This document shows, in pieces, positions 8,487-16,050 of a DNA stretch of 22,519 nucleotides. The notes under the pieces were generated by a model. That model saw only the letters and a list, made by a program, of their open reading frames with translations, was not told the origin of the DNA and did no database searches. Within the stretch, counting starts at the first letter, position 1, and each line of letters opens with the position of its first letter. Source of the DNA: Rickettsiales bacterium (GTDB lineage: Bacteria; Pseudomonadota; Alphaproteobacteria; TMED127). The stretch lies in the NCBI GenBank assembly GCA_002690875.1, contig NZGH01000008.1, positions 1-22,519 on the forward strand, read 5' to 3'. Made by a program: the position numbers and the translations under genes.

Positions 8487-8952
8487 AAAAGTTTCATCTA
8501 AAACCTGTTCTAGATATGTTGCTATACAGGCTCTTTATAATTCAAATTATCAAAATGACTATGAAGGAATTAAAAGTTACTTTTTAAATGCTAGTGAGTT
8601 CAAACCTGAGTTTGATTTTAAAATTACTACACAAAGATATAAGTTGAATAAAAATTTCCTTGAAACTTTATTGGTTACCTTTAATGAAGAAAAAAATAAA
8701 GTTGATAGTCTAATTGAGTCTAATCTTGAAAAAGACTGGAATTTAAATAGACTTCCAATTGTTTTATTATCAATTCTTAGGGTAGCAGTTACAGAAATGA
8801 TTATTTCGAAGAATACTTCAATCGGAATAATTGCAAGTGAGTATATAATGTTTACGGAAATTTTTTACACTGAGAAGGAGTACTTATTCACCAATGCTAT
8901 ATTAGAAAAAATTTATTTTAATCTTCAAAAGAAACATACTTTAAATGAATGA
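8479..8952 (+). CDS. nusB: Transcription antitermination factor NusB
   Basis: NusB pairs with NusE (S10) on boxA RNA to support rRNA antitermination. The protein has 157 residues and a divergent sequence, but the family outline is present: SRYVAIQALYNS at the N-terminus, a middle helix around VDSLIESNL, then the conserved core DWNLNRLPIVLLSILRVAV. The C-terminal ASEYIMFTEIF and NAILEKIYF correspond to the usual NEYVELAK-like and FVNGVLD-like segments. Its place between ribH and thiL is the usual one in Proteobacteria and adds much of the confidence. It overlaps ribH by 8 bases and thiL by 8 bases, so translation of all three is probably coupled. Confidence 0.93.
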   Translation: MNKKVSSKTCSRYVAIQALYNSNYQNDYEGIKSYFLNASEFKPEFDFKITTQRYKLNKNFLETLLVTFNEEKNKVDSLIESNLEKDWNLNRLPIVLLSILRVAVTEMIISKNTSIGIIASEYIMFTEIFYTEKEYLFTNAILEKIYFNLQKKHTLNE

Positions 8953-9904
8953 AGAACAAAAAATTATCCAAAAATACTTTTTACCAATAGCTAAAAATTC
9001 TGAATCACTCAAGTTATCAAACGATGCAGCTTTTTTAAATAAAAAAAAAAATATGGTTATTTCTTCAGATATGATGATTGAAGATATTCATTTTGATAAA
9101 CTTGATGATCCTTTTTGTTTGGCACAAAAGCTATTGAGAGTAAATCTTTCTGATATTGCAGCAATGGGTGCTAAACCCTATGGTTATATACTAAATCTAT
9201 CCATCCCAAAACTCAATCATAAACTATGGCTAAAAAAATTTTGTGAAGGTTTGGCAAATGATACTAAAAAATTTAATTTGAAACTATTTGGGGGAGATTT
9301 GGGAAGTTCAAAAAATATTTTTATGTCAGTTACCATTTTGGGTATAGTTTCAGGAAGGTTTCATAAAAAAACAACTGCTTATGAAGGTTCAGAAATTTTT
9401 GTTTCGGGTACTTTAGGTGATGCAGGAATTGGATTGCGAATAAAAAAAGGTCAATTTTCTTCGATTGATAAATCAGAAAAAAATTTTTTTCTTAATAAAC
9501 TTTACACTCCAGTGCCACAAATAAAGTTAGGAAGATCACTTGTTGGTATTGCTGATTTTTGCAAGGATATTTCAGATGGATTTTTAAAAGAAACTAAATT
9601 CATTTCTAAAACTTCAAACCTACAGGCAAATATTTTCTTAAACGAAATTCCATTATCTAATCATTTGAAAAAAATTTATAATAGCATGAAAGATAAAAAA
9701 AAAATTTGGGAATACATTCTTTGTTCTGGTGAGGATTATGAATTATTCTTTTCTGTAAGTCCTAAAAAAAAATCTTTATTAAAAAAAAAAAAAATTAAAA
9801 ATATTAAATGTGTTGGTTACTTTAAAGAGGGAAGCGGTTTAGTAGTTCGTGACGAAAATAAAAAAATTATAAAATTTCACAAAGATGGTTTTAGTCATTT
9901 TTAA
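8945..9904 (+). CDS. thiL: Thiamine-monophosphate kinase
   Basis: Phosphorylates thiamine monophosphate to thiamine diphosphate with ATP. It has the PurM/ThiL fold marks: NDAAFL near residue 25 (usually GDDAA), SSDMMIEDIHFD, LLRVNLSDIAAMGAKPYGY, FGGDLGSSKN, VSGTLGDAGIGL, KDISDGFLKE and CSGEDYELFF. The 319-residue length is normal. It overlaps nusB by 8 bases. Near the 3' end the frame passes through a run of 14 adenines (9781-9794) that codes four lysines and still reads correctly into KNIKCVGYF, so no shift is apparent there. It is the last gene of the rib-nusB-thiL run; a likely new promoter for hppA follows. Confidence 0.95.
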   Translation: MNEEQKIIQKYFLPIAKNSESLKLSNDAAFLNKKKNMVISSDMMIEDIHFDKLDDPFCLAQKLLRVNLSDIAAMGAKPYGYILNLSIPKLNHKLWLKKFCEGLANDTKKFNLKLFGGDLGSSKNIFMSVTILGIVSGRFHKKTTAYEGSEIFVSGTLGDAGIGLRIKKGQFSSIDKSEKNFFLNKLYTPVPQIKLGRSLVGIADFCKDISDGFLKETKFISKTSNLQANIFLNEIPLSNHLKKIYNSMKDKKKIWEYILCSGEDYELFFSVSPKKKSLLKKKKIKNIKCVGYFKEGSGLVVRDENKKIIKFHKDGFSHF

Positions 9905-9913
9905 ATTTTGCAG

Positions 9914-9941
9914 TTGAAGATGAATTATATTGTGCTATAAA
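9914..9941 (+). promoter_or_regulatory. Candidate sigma-70 promoter for hppA
   Basis: TTGAAG at 9914-9919 and TATAAA at 9936-9941 are separated by 16 bases, and TGC directly before the second hexamer gives an extended -10 (TGnTATAAA). The pair fills the 50-base gap between thiL and hppA. Initiation about seven bases downstream would fall at 9948-9949, leaving only some six bases before ATG 9955, so the message would be almost leaderless. Seen in sequence; activity is inferred. Confidence 0.45.
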
Positions 9942-9954
9942 CATTTCTTAGACT

Positions 9955-12048
9955 ATGTCAGTAGAATTCTTTATCGTATTTTTTTGTTCAATTCTCTCTC
10001 TCCTCTACGGTGGGTTTACAATAAAAAAGATACTAGAAGAACCTCAAGGTTCAGATAGAATGATTGAAATTGCATCAGCTATTCAAGAGGGTGCGCAAGC
10101 TTACCTTAATAGACAATATTTAACAATTTCTATTGTTGGAGTTTTAATAGCAGTAATTCTTTTTTATTTGATGGAAAACCCTTTCGTTTCTATAGGGTTT
10201 GTAATTGGAGCTTTTTTATCAGGTCTTGCAGGTTACATTGGAATGTTTGTATCTGTTAGAGCAAACGTGAGAACCACCGAGGCAGCTACTCAAAGTCTTG
10301 AAAAAGCTCTTGATATTTCCTTTAAATCTGGTGCTATAACTGGATTTTTAGTCGTTGGATTAGGACTATTAGGTTTGGTTAGTTATTATTTTTTTCTTGA
10401 ATATTTTACCTCTCTAGAGGGTAGAAAAGTTATCGAGGGGATGGTTGCATTAAGCTTTGGAGCCTCGTTAATCTCAATATTTGCTAGGCTTGGTGGAGGT
10501 ATTTTTACAAAAGGAGCAGATGTTGGGGCTGATTTAGTAGGAAAAATTGAAGCTGGGATTCCTGAAGATGATCCAAGAAACCCTGCTGTGATTGCTGATA
10601 ATGTTGGTGATAACGTTGGTGATTGTGCTGGTATGGCTGCTGATTTATTCGAGACATATGCTGTTACTATAGTTGGATCAATGGTTTTGGGTCTAATTTT
10701 ATTTCAAGGTTCCGATCAGCAGATTTTTATGATGTACCCCTTATTGATCGCTGGAGTTTGTATAATTTCTTCGTTAGTCGGTGCTTACTATGTAAAATTA
10801 GGGGAATCACAGAGTATAATGGGTGCTTTATATAAGGGTTTAATTATAACAGCTTTGGCATCCATAGTTCTAATTTATATAGGCACCGAATATCTTATAG
10901 GTATGGATAAAGTAATAGTAAACAGTGATCTGTTCATTGAATCCTTTGCTGGTGTAGACTTATTTTATTGTTCATTAGTTGGCTTGACTGTTACCGGTTT
11001 AATAGTGTGGATTACAGAATATTATACAAGTACTGAATTTTCACCAGTCAAGTCAGTTGCAAATTCATCTCAATCAGGTCACGCCACTAATATTATTCAA
11101 GGCTTAGCGGTTTCGATGCAGTCGACAGCTTTACCTACAATTGTTATTATTTTAGGTATAATATTCTCATATAAGTTTTCTGGTCTTTATGGTATTTCAA
11201 TTGCTGCAACTACGATGCTTGCTTTAGCAGGAATGATTGTTGCTTTAGACGCATATGGTCCAGTTACTGATAATGCTGGTGGGATAGCGGAAATGTCTAA
11301 CTTACCTGAAAGCGTTAGAAAGACAACTGATGCACTTGATGCTGTAGGTAATACTACTAAAGCAGTTACCAAAGGATATGCTATAGGATCAGCAGGGCTA
11401 GCTTCTTTAGTTCTTTTTGGGGCTTACACTCAAGATTTAAAATACTACTTTCCAAACCTTGATGTTAAATTTTCTTTAGACGATCCTTATGTTGTAGTAG
11501 GGTTGTTAATAGGGGGGATGTTACCATATTTATTTGGTTCGATGGGGATGACCGCTGTTGGAAAAACTGCAACAAAAATTGTAAATGAGGTTAGAAGGCA
11601 ATTCGCTGAAAACAAAGGTATAATGACAGGAAGATCAAAACCAGAATATGGTAAAGCGGTTGATATTTTAACAAAAGGTGCCATCTACGAAATGATAATT
11701 CCATCTCTTCTTCCTGTTTTAGCTCCATTTATTACTTACTATTTAATTTTATTTATATCCGGTGATTCTTCTGCTGCATTTACTTCATTAGGCGCAATGC
11801 TTCTTGGAACAATTGTAACAGGTTTATTCGTGGCTATTTCCATGACATCTGGTGGTGGAGCATGGGATAATGCTAAAAAATACATTGAGGATGGAAATTT
11901 TGGAGGTAAAAACTCTGAAGCACATAGAGCAGCTATTACTGGTGATACAGTTGGTGACCCTTACAAGGATACTGCGGGACCAGCCATCAACCCTATGATA
12001 AAAATTGTCAATATTGTTTCAATTCTTCTTTTATCAATGTTGTCCTAA
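9955..12048 (+). CDS. hppA: Membrane-bound proton-translocating pyrophosphatase
   Basis: Integral membrane enzyme that couples hydrolysis of pyrophosphate to cation pumping. The protein has 697 residues and some 16 hydrophobic segments, as usual. The substrate site is intact: [11 protein letters not shown] starts at residue 189, then [20 protein letters not shown]. The second conserved region reads [15 protein letters not shown], and the C-terminal one has [14 protein letters not shown] and [18 protein letters not shown]. In the motif GNTTKA a lysine (residue 469) occupies the place where K+-dependent enzymes have alanine, which in this family marks K+-independent H+-pumping forms. Such pumps are common in light- or energy-limited marine alphaproteobacteria. 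It has its own candidate promoter. It converges on bamE with three bases between the two stop codons. Confidence 0.98.
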   Translation: MSVEFFIVFFCSILSLLYGGFTIKKILEEPQGSDRMIEIASAIQEGAQAYLNRQYLTISIVGVLIAVILFYLMENPFVSIGFVIGAFLSGLAGYIGMFVSVRANVRTTEAATQSLEKALDISFKSGAITGFLVVGLGLLGLVSYYFFLEYFTSLEGRKVIEGMVALSFGASLISIFARLGGGIFTKGADVGADLVGKIEAGIPEDDPRNPAVIADNVGDNVGDCAGMAADLFETYAVTIVGSMVLGLILFQGSDQQIFMMYPLLIAGVCIISSLVGAYYVKLGESQSIMGALYKGLIITALASIVLIYIGTEYLIGMDKVIVNSDLFIESFAGVDLFYCSLVGLTVTGLIVWITEYYTSTEFSPVKSVANSSQSGHATNIIQGLAVSMQSTALPTIVIILGIIFSYKFSGLYGISIAATTMLALAGMIVALDAYGPVTDNAGGIAEMSNLPESVRKTTDALDAVGNTTKAVTKGYAIGSAGLASLVLFGAYTQDLKYYFPNLDVKFSLDDPYVVVGLLIGGMLPYLFGSMGMTAVGKTATKIVNEVRRQFAENKGIMTGRSKPEYGKAVDILTKGAIYEMIIPSLLPVLAPFITYYLILFISGDSSAAFTSLGAMLLGTIVTGLFVAISMTSGGGAWDNAKKYIEDGNFGGKNSEAHRAAITGDTVGDPYKDTAGPAINPMIKIVNIVSILLLSMLS

Positions 12049-12051
12049 GTA

Positions 12052-12528
12052 TTAGTTGTCTGCTTTTCCACTTCCGATAATTGTTCCTCTTCCCATACCA
12101 CCTACACCAATATTACCAAAAATTTGTTGAAGAAAAGTCAACTTTTTCCCAGAATGTTCAGTCTCTAAAGATGACATTGAAACATCTATACTTTCATTTT
12201 CGTCATATAGATAAAGTTTTTTTAGTTTATTATTCTTATCGAAATTAAGCTCTAAAATAAACTGAGTATCTAACTTAGGGTCTAAAAATGCTAATTTTGA
12301 ATTTACTGTTCCAACGTAATAAAATGAATTATCACCTAACACCCCCATGAACGTAGGTTCACCTAAAATTTTAGTTGTTGTTTTTTTATTATCAATACCA
12401 ATTTTCAAAATAGAAACTAATTGAGCATCAGGAAGGTTTCCGTGAACTAATTTCTGGCTTATACAAGAGTTTAATGAAAATAAAATTAAAAGTAGAAATA
12501 AAAAACTGTATACTGGCTTTAAAAACAT
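12052..12528 (-). CDS. bamE: Outer membrane assembly lipoprotein BamE (SmpA/OmlA family)
   Basis: Small lipoprotein of the BAM complex that inserts beta-barrel proteins in the outer membrane. The protein has 158 residues. An N-terminal lysine and hydrophobic stretch are followed by the lipobox LNSC, with the lipidated cysteine at residue 22. The SmpA/OmlA domain follows: IKIG-like helix residues, then TTKILGEPTFMGVLGDNSFYYVG, the family's turn from the second helix to the first strand. A glycine-rich tail GVGGMGRGTIIGSGK is typical of alphaproteobacterial members. The start ATG (complement of 12526-12528) is the only one that leaves a signal peptide; an in-frame stop lies shortly upstream and AGGAAA precedes it. 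The start codon shares the palindrome CATG with the divergent gene. The stop lies three bases from the hppA stop. Confidence 0.88.
   Translation of the reverse strand: MFLKPVYSFLFLLLILFSLNSCISQKLVHGNLPDAQLVSILKIGIDNKKTTTKILGEPTFMGVLGDNSFYYVGTVNSKLAFLDPKLDTQFILELNFDKNNKLKKLYLYDENESIDVSMSSLETEHSGKKLTFLQQIFGNIGVGGMGRGTIIGSGKADN
12509..12514 (+). promoter_or_regulatory. Possible -10 element for the chaperone-like gene inside bamE
   Basis: TATACT (five of six matches to TATAAT) lies 12 bases before ATG 12527, within the reverse-strand signal-peptide region of bamE. The -35 region at the right distance (TTAAAA near 12486) is weak. If used, it would give a message with a very short leader. Low confidence. 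Confidence 0.25.
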
Positions 12529-13027
12529 GAATAATTTCCTACTATCTATTTATAATAAAATTATTGAACAATCAAAAAAAAATTTTTTTTTTAAAGATAT
12601 TTTAATACCAGATGAGTTTAATTGCAGATTAGAAATTTTTGAACTCAATCTAATTTTAATACTTTGGTATATGAAAACTTCTAAATTAAATGAAAAAAAT
12701 ATTGATTCAATCATTAGATTTTTTATCAAAGACTTAGAGTCTCTTCTAAGAGAGGCCGGAGAATCAGATTCTAGTGTTCCAAGAAAAATAAGAAAGTTAG
12801 TTGAAAATTTTTATGGAAGACTAAATTCATATACTTTAGAGTTTGATATTTTATTAGATGGAGACTTAAAAAAAATACAAAAATGTTTAATTAAGAACTT
12901 TATCTTTAAAAACATTAATTACAGAAAGCTAGGTGAATATATTTTTGTAAATATAAAATACTTTTCAATACTTAAAGTTTCAGATTTTGAAGATCTTAAA
13001 TTTGAATTTGCTTTGATTAATAATTAA
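12527..13027 (+). CDS. Ubiquinol-cytochrome c chaperone-like protein (CBP3/UQCC1 family)
   Basis: A 166-residue soluble protein resembling the ubiquinol-cytochrome c chaperone domain that helps assemble cytochrome b into the bc1 complex. The best match is the core LLREAGESDSSVPRKIRK followed by LVENFYGRLNSY. It fits the family pattern of an LRE-G-GD-V-K segment, then a short helix and a YGR-YxxA-like motif. Upstream, FNCRLEIFELNLILIL fits the usual N-terminal helix with an arginine and aliphatic face. Position also fits: in alphaproteobacteria this family commonly sits divergent from bamE and upstream of the plsX-fabH cluster. The C-terminal 50 residues are not conserved to my eye. Its ATG overlaps the bamE start. 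A 13-adenine run follows the stop region. No bc1 genes are in the window. Confidence 0.72.
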   Translation: MNNFLLSIYNKIIEQSKKNFFFKDILIPDEFNCRLEIFELNLILILWYMKTSKLNEKNIDSIIRFFIKDLESLLREAGESDSSVPRKIRKLVENFYGRLNSYTLEFDILLDGDLKKIQKCLIKNFIFKNINYRKLGEYIFVNIKYFSILKVSDFEDLKFEFALINN

Positions 13028-13089
13028 AAAAAAAAAAACATTGTAATGAATCTATTTATTTTGTACACAAACATGTTAAAGGTAAAATT

Positions 13090-13302
13090 ATGGCCGTTCC
13101 AAAAAGAAAAACTACTCCCTCAAAAAGAAACATGCGTCGCTCTCATCTTGGACTTTCATCGAGTAATTTTATAGAATGTCCAAATTGTGGGGAGTTAAAA
13201 TTAAGCCATCACATTTGTTCATCGTGCGGTTATTATAATAAAAAGTCAATTATAAGTATGGAAAACATAGATGAGAATAATGAACTAGATTCTGATAGCT
13301 AG
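13090..13302 (+). CDS. rpmF: 50S ribosomal protein L32
   Basis: A 70-residue protein starting MAVPKRKTTPSKRNMRRSH, the standard L32 N-terminus. It keeps the zinc-binding form: C30, C33, C43 and C46 in ECPNCG and ICSSCGYY. An acidic C-terminal tail (ENIDENNELDSDS) is a little longer than usual. AAAGG lies upstream of ATG 13090. The 62-base gap before it holds a run of 13 adenines and a poor promoter-like pair (TTGTAA at 13041, TACACA 17 bases later). plsX follows after 13 bases, the classic rpmF-plsX-fabH arrangement that ties ribosome and lipid synthesis. The gene yceD, which precedes rpmF or plsX in many Proteobacteria, is not between this gene and the upstream chaperone-like gene. Confidence 0.96.
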   Translation: MAVPKRKTTPSKRNMRRSHLGLSSSNFIECPNCGELKLSHHICSSCGYYNKKSIISMENIDENNELDSDS

Positions 13303-13306
13303 ATCT

Positions 13307-13310
13307 GGAG
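13307..13310 (+). promoter_or_regulatory. Ribosome-binding site supporting the TTG start of plsX
   Basis: GGAG at 13307-13310 lies five bases before TTG 13316. It makes the TTG a convincing start, since the next in-frame ATG would remove the conserved N-terminal strand of PlsX. Confidence 0.55.
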
Positions 13311-13315
13311 ATAAT

Positions 13316-14317
13316 TTGAAAAAAATTATTCTTGCCATTGATATTATGGGTGGAGACTTTGGTCCAAAAACTACTATAGAGGGTGTTGCAATCGCTTCCG
13401 AAGCTTATCCCAATGTTAAATTTGTATTATTTGGTGATAAAAACAAGTCAAAAGATGAGCTTAAAAAGATTTCAAATTTAAATAATTATGAATTCATTCA
13501 TACCTCTGAGAGTATACGTTCAACTGATCAACCAGTTAATGCTTTAAGAAAATTGAAGAAGTCAAGTATGAGACTAGGAATAAATTCTATTAAACTTAAT
13601 GAGTGCGATGGATTAGTTTCAGCAGGTAATACAGGTGCATTGATGGCAATATCAAAATTTGTTTTAAAAACAATAAAGGCTATTGATCGACCAGCTATTG
13701 CTGCATTAATGCCAACAATGAAAGGTCAAACTGTGATTCTAGACCTTGGTGCTAATGTAGAATGTTCAAGTGAAAACTTGGTTCAATTTGCTATAATGGG
13801 TGATATGTTTTCAAGGTCTGTTCTTGGTATAAGACATCCAAAATTGGGACTACTTAATGTCGGTTCAGAACAAATAAAAGGTAATACAGTTGTAAAAAGA
13901 ACCTTTGATGATTTGAAAAAGATGAACTCCAAGATTAACTTTTTTGGATATGTTGAAGGTAATGACATTAATAAAGGTATTGTCGATGTAATAGTCACAG
14001 ATGGTTTTTCGGGAAATATTGCGCTTAAGACAGCAGAGGGAGTTGCTGAATTAATTTTTACTTTCTTAAAAAATGCTTATGCAAGCTCACTAATTTCTAA
14101 AGTTGGCTATCTTTTATCTAAACCAGCAATTAATAGATTCAAAACAAGAATTGATCCGAGAAAATATAATGGTGCAGTCTTACTTGGTTTAAACGGTATT
14201 GTAGTCAAAAGTCATGGTGGTACGGATGCATTTGGTTTTAGCAATGCAATTGGTGTAGCAGTTTCCTTGATTGAAAACTCTTATATTGATGAAATTAAAA
14301 AAAAAATAGAGAGTTGA
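13316..14317 (+). CDS. plsX: Phosphate acyltransferase PlsX
   Basis: Converts acyl-ACP and phosphate to acyl-phosphate, the donor used by PlsY in the first acylation of glycerol 3-phosphate. The sequence begins KKIILAIDIMGGDFGP, a near-standard PlsX N-terminus (usually DAMGGD). Further marks are SAGNTGALMA, DRPAIAALMPT, LDLGANVECSSENLVQFA, GLLNVGSEQIKG, FFGYVEGNDI, VTDGFSGNIALKTAEG, and GLNGIVVKSHGGTDAFGF near the end. The 333-residue length is typical. The start is TTG 13316, supported by GGAG five bases upstream. Preceded by rpmF and followed 10 bases later by fabH, so the three are probably one transcription unit. Confidence 0.97.
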   Translation: MKKIILAIDIMGGDFGPKTTIEGVAIASEAYPNVKFVLFGDKNKSKDELKKISNLNNYEFIHTSESIRSTDQPVNALRKLKKSSMRLGINSIKLNECDGLVSAGNTGALMAISKFVLKTIKAIDRPAIAALMPTMKGQTVILDLGANVECSSENLVQFAIMGDMFSRSVLGIRHPKLGLLNVGSEQIKGNTVVKRTFDDLKKMNSKINFFGYVEGNDINKGIVDVIVTDGFSGNIALKTAEGVAELIFTFLKNAYASSLISKVGYLLSKPAINRFKTRIDPRKYNGAVLLGLNGIVVKSHGGTDAFGFSNAIGVAVSLIENSYIDEIKKKIES

Positions 14318-14327
14318 AGGTATTTAT

Positions 14328-15284
14328 ATGAGTTTTTCTGAGATAACAGCTTATGGTTATTACCTTCCACAAAAATTATTAAAAAATGAAGATCTAAAAA
14401 AATTTGTTGATACATCAGACGAATGGATTTTTTCTAGAACTGGTATTAAACAAAGACACATTGCTGAAAAAAAAGAATTTACATCTCATCTAGCAATTAA
14501 AGCATCCGAAGATGCTTTTAATTCTTTTAACATAGATCCTAAAGAAATTGACTGTATAATAATCGCTACTACAACACCTGATAATACTTTCCCATCAACT
14601 GCTACAAAAGTACAAAACTATTTTAAAATTAGTAATATCCCCTCCTTTGATATACAAGCTGTTTGCTCAGGTTTTATTTATGGTATTCAAATAGCTGATT
14701 CTTTCATTAAATCAGGAAAATATAATAAAATTTTACTAGTTGGAGCAGAAACTTTATCAAAAATTATTGATTGGAAAGATAGAAGAACATGTGTTTTATT
14801 TGGTGACGGCGCAGGATGTTTGGTAATCTCATCCTCACAAAAAAAAAAGGGAATCTTAGCATCAAAAATCTATTCAGATGGTAAATGGATCGACAGTCTT
14901 TATGCTGATGGAGGCCCCTCACTAAATCAAAAGGTTGGTAAAATAAGAATGGTTGGTCAAGATATTTTCAAACATGCTGTTAAGAAGTTAAGTGAATCAA
15001 CAGAGCAAGCTTTATCTCAATGTAATCTTTCTGTTAAAGATATAAGTTGGTTTATTCCGCATCAAGCTAACCAAAGAATTATTCTTAGTACAGCAAAAAA
15101 ACTTGGAATTTCAGAGGCTAAGACAATAAGTACTGTTAAGTTTCATGCTAACACCTCAGCTGCATCAATTCCACTTGCAATGGCAAGTGCCCATAAATCA
15201 GGAAAATTAAAAAAAAATGATATTTTAGCACTCTGTGCAATTGGAGGTGGGTTAACTTGGGGAAGTTGTATTCTAAAAGTTTAA
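14328..15284 (+). CDS. fabH: 3-oxoacyl-[acyl-carrier-protein] synthase III
   Basis: KAS III condenses acetyl-CoA with malonyl-ACP to start type II fatty acid synthesis. The catalytic triad is in place: Cys113 in IQAVCSGF, His245 in IPHQANQRI and Asn275 in FHANTSAAS. The N-terminus YGYYLPQKLLKNEDL and TSDEWIFSRTGIKQRHI are typical, as is the C-terminal GGGLTWGS. Length is 318, normal for the family. GAAGG upstream of ATG 14328 serves as ribosome-binding site. Together with plsX it links initiation of fatty acids to phospholipid synthesis. A 146-base gap follows, the longest without a gene in the window; it holds a promoter-like pair for ihfA and no convincing terminator hairpin. Confidence 0.97.
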   Translation: MSFSEITAYGYYLPQKLLKNEDLKKFVDTSDEWIFSRTGIKQRHIAEKKEFTSHLAIKASEDAFNSFNIDPKEIDCIIIATTTPDNTFPSTATKVQNYFKISNIPSFDIQAVCSGFIYGIQIADSFIKSGKYNKILLVGAETLSKIIDWKDRRTCVLFGDGAGCLVISSSQKKKGILASKIYSDGKWIDSLYADGGPSLNQKVGKIRMVGQDIFKHAVKKLSESTEQALSQCNLSVKDISWFIPHQANQRIILSTAKKLGISEAKTISTVKFHANTSAASIPLAMASAHKSGKLKKNDILALCAIGGGLTWGSCILKV

Positions 15285-15378
15285 AAATATTAGTTTTACA
15301 ATTTCACCCAGACTTTTAATACTTAATAAAAAAACTTAAATTATAAATGAATACTATGGTCATAATTAATTAAGGTTA

Positions 15379-15407
15379 TTGTGATTACAATAATATACTA
15401 TTATAGT
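15379..15407 (+). promoter_or_regulatory. Candidate sigma-70 promoter for ihfA
   Basis: TTGTGA (15379-15384) and TATAGT (15402-15407) are 17 bases apart, with four and five of six consensus matches. They sit in the AT-rich 146-base gap between fabH and ihfA. Initiation near 15414 would leave about 17 bases before ATG 15431. Confidence 0.5.
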
Positions 15408-15430
15408 CAATTTTAGTAAATAAGTATTCT

Positions 15431-15748
15431 ATGACTTCAAAAGTTGTTACAAAAGCAGTCACTGTTACCCACATAAATGAATCAATAGGGTTATCAAAAA
15501 GAGAATCTAAAGTTTTTTTTGAAAGTATGTTAGATTTGATTGTTGGAAGCCTCAAAAAAAAAAATGAAGTAAAAATTGTAAACTTTGGCATTTTTAGAAT
15601 TAAAAATAAGAAAACTAGAGTTGGAAGAAACCCGAAAACTAAAGTTGAGGTAATGATTTCATCAAGAAATGTTGTAACATTTAAAGTATCAGAATATCTT
15701 CACAATTCAATTAATTCAAATATGAATAACCCTGATGAAAGATCTTGA
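15431..15748 (+). CDS. ihfA: Integration host factor, alpha subunit
   Basis: Histone-like DNA-bending protein that works as a heterodimer with IhfB in recombination, replication and transcription. The protein has 105 residues. The HU/IHF fold is evident: helices around GLSKRESKVFFESMLD, then VKIVNFGIFRIKNK, and the DNA-arm motif RVGRNPKTKVEVMI with the conserved proline that intercalates between base pairs. The C-terminal SSRNVVTFKVSEYLHNSIN matches IHF subunits. The assignment to alpha rests on similarity and on its place after plsX-fabH and before the small MerR gene, a conserved alphaproteobacterial order. It has its own likely promoter. It overlaps the MerR gene by 14 bases. Confidence 0.9.
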   Translation: MTSKVVTKAVTVTHINESIGLSKRESKVFFESMLDLIVGSLKKKNEVKIVNFGIFRIKNKKTRVGRNPKTKVEVMISSRNVVTFKVSEYLHNSINSNMNNPDERS

Positions 15749-16046
15749 TGCATTAAGAACTATAGGTGAAGTCTCACAAATAATTAACGTACCTGTTTAT
15801 GTAATTAGGTTTTGGGAGAAAAAATTTGATTCAATCAAACCAATAAAAAGAAAAGGCGGAAATAGATATTTTGATAAAAAACAAATTTCTAACTTAATAA
15901 TTATTAAAAAATTATTACATGAGGATAAATACTCTATTCAAGGAGCAAAAAAAGTTTTGATGAAAAATATTTTTGTAGAAAAGGAAAAACAAACCCTTAT
16001 AAAAGAAATTAAGCAGTTAATCAATAAACTAAAAGATTTATATTAA
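15735..16046 (+). CDS. Small MerR-family transcriptional regulator
   Basis: A 103-residue protein with an N-terminal winged helix-turn-helix of the MerR type: [20 protein letters not shown] (helix-turn-helix, about residues 8-27), then [19 protein letters not shown] (wing) and [19 protein letters not shown]. The remainder is a lysine-rich helical tail that may form the dimer coiled coil. There is no effector domain or cysteine cluster, so no metal or drug ligand can be proposed. A MerR-like gene is usually found after ihfA in alphaproteobacteria, often followed by tRNA-Pro as here. The start ATG lies inside ihfA (14-base overlap), suggesting translational coupling. Its target is unknown; no palindromic operator is obvious nearby. 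Confidence 0.88.
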   Translation: MKDLDALRTIGEVSQIINVPVYVIRFWEKKFDSIKPIKRKGGNRYFDKKQISNLIIIKKLLHEDKYSIQGAKKVLMKNIFVEKEKQTLIKEIKQLINKLKDLY

Positions 16047-16050
16047 AAAT

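Noticed and set aside
13041..13069. Promoter before rpmF (TTGTAA, TACACA)
   Set aside because: The second hexamer matches the consensus poorly; not strong enough to list.
15285..15378. Possible intrinsic terminator after fabH
   Set aside because: Only A/T-rich short matches; no GC stem followed by a T-run can be drawn.
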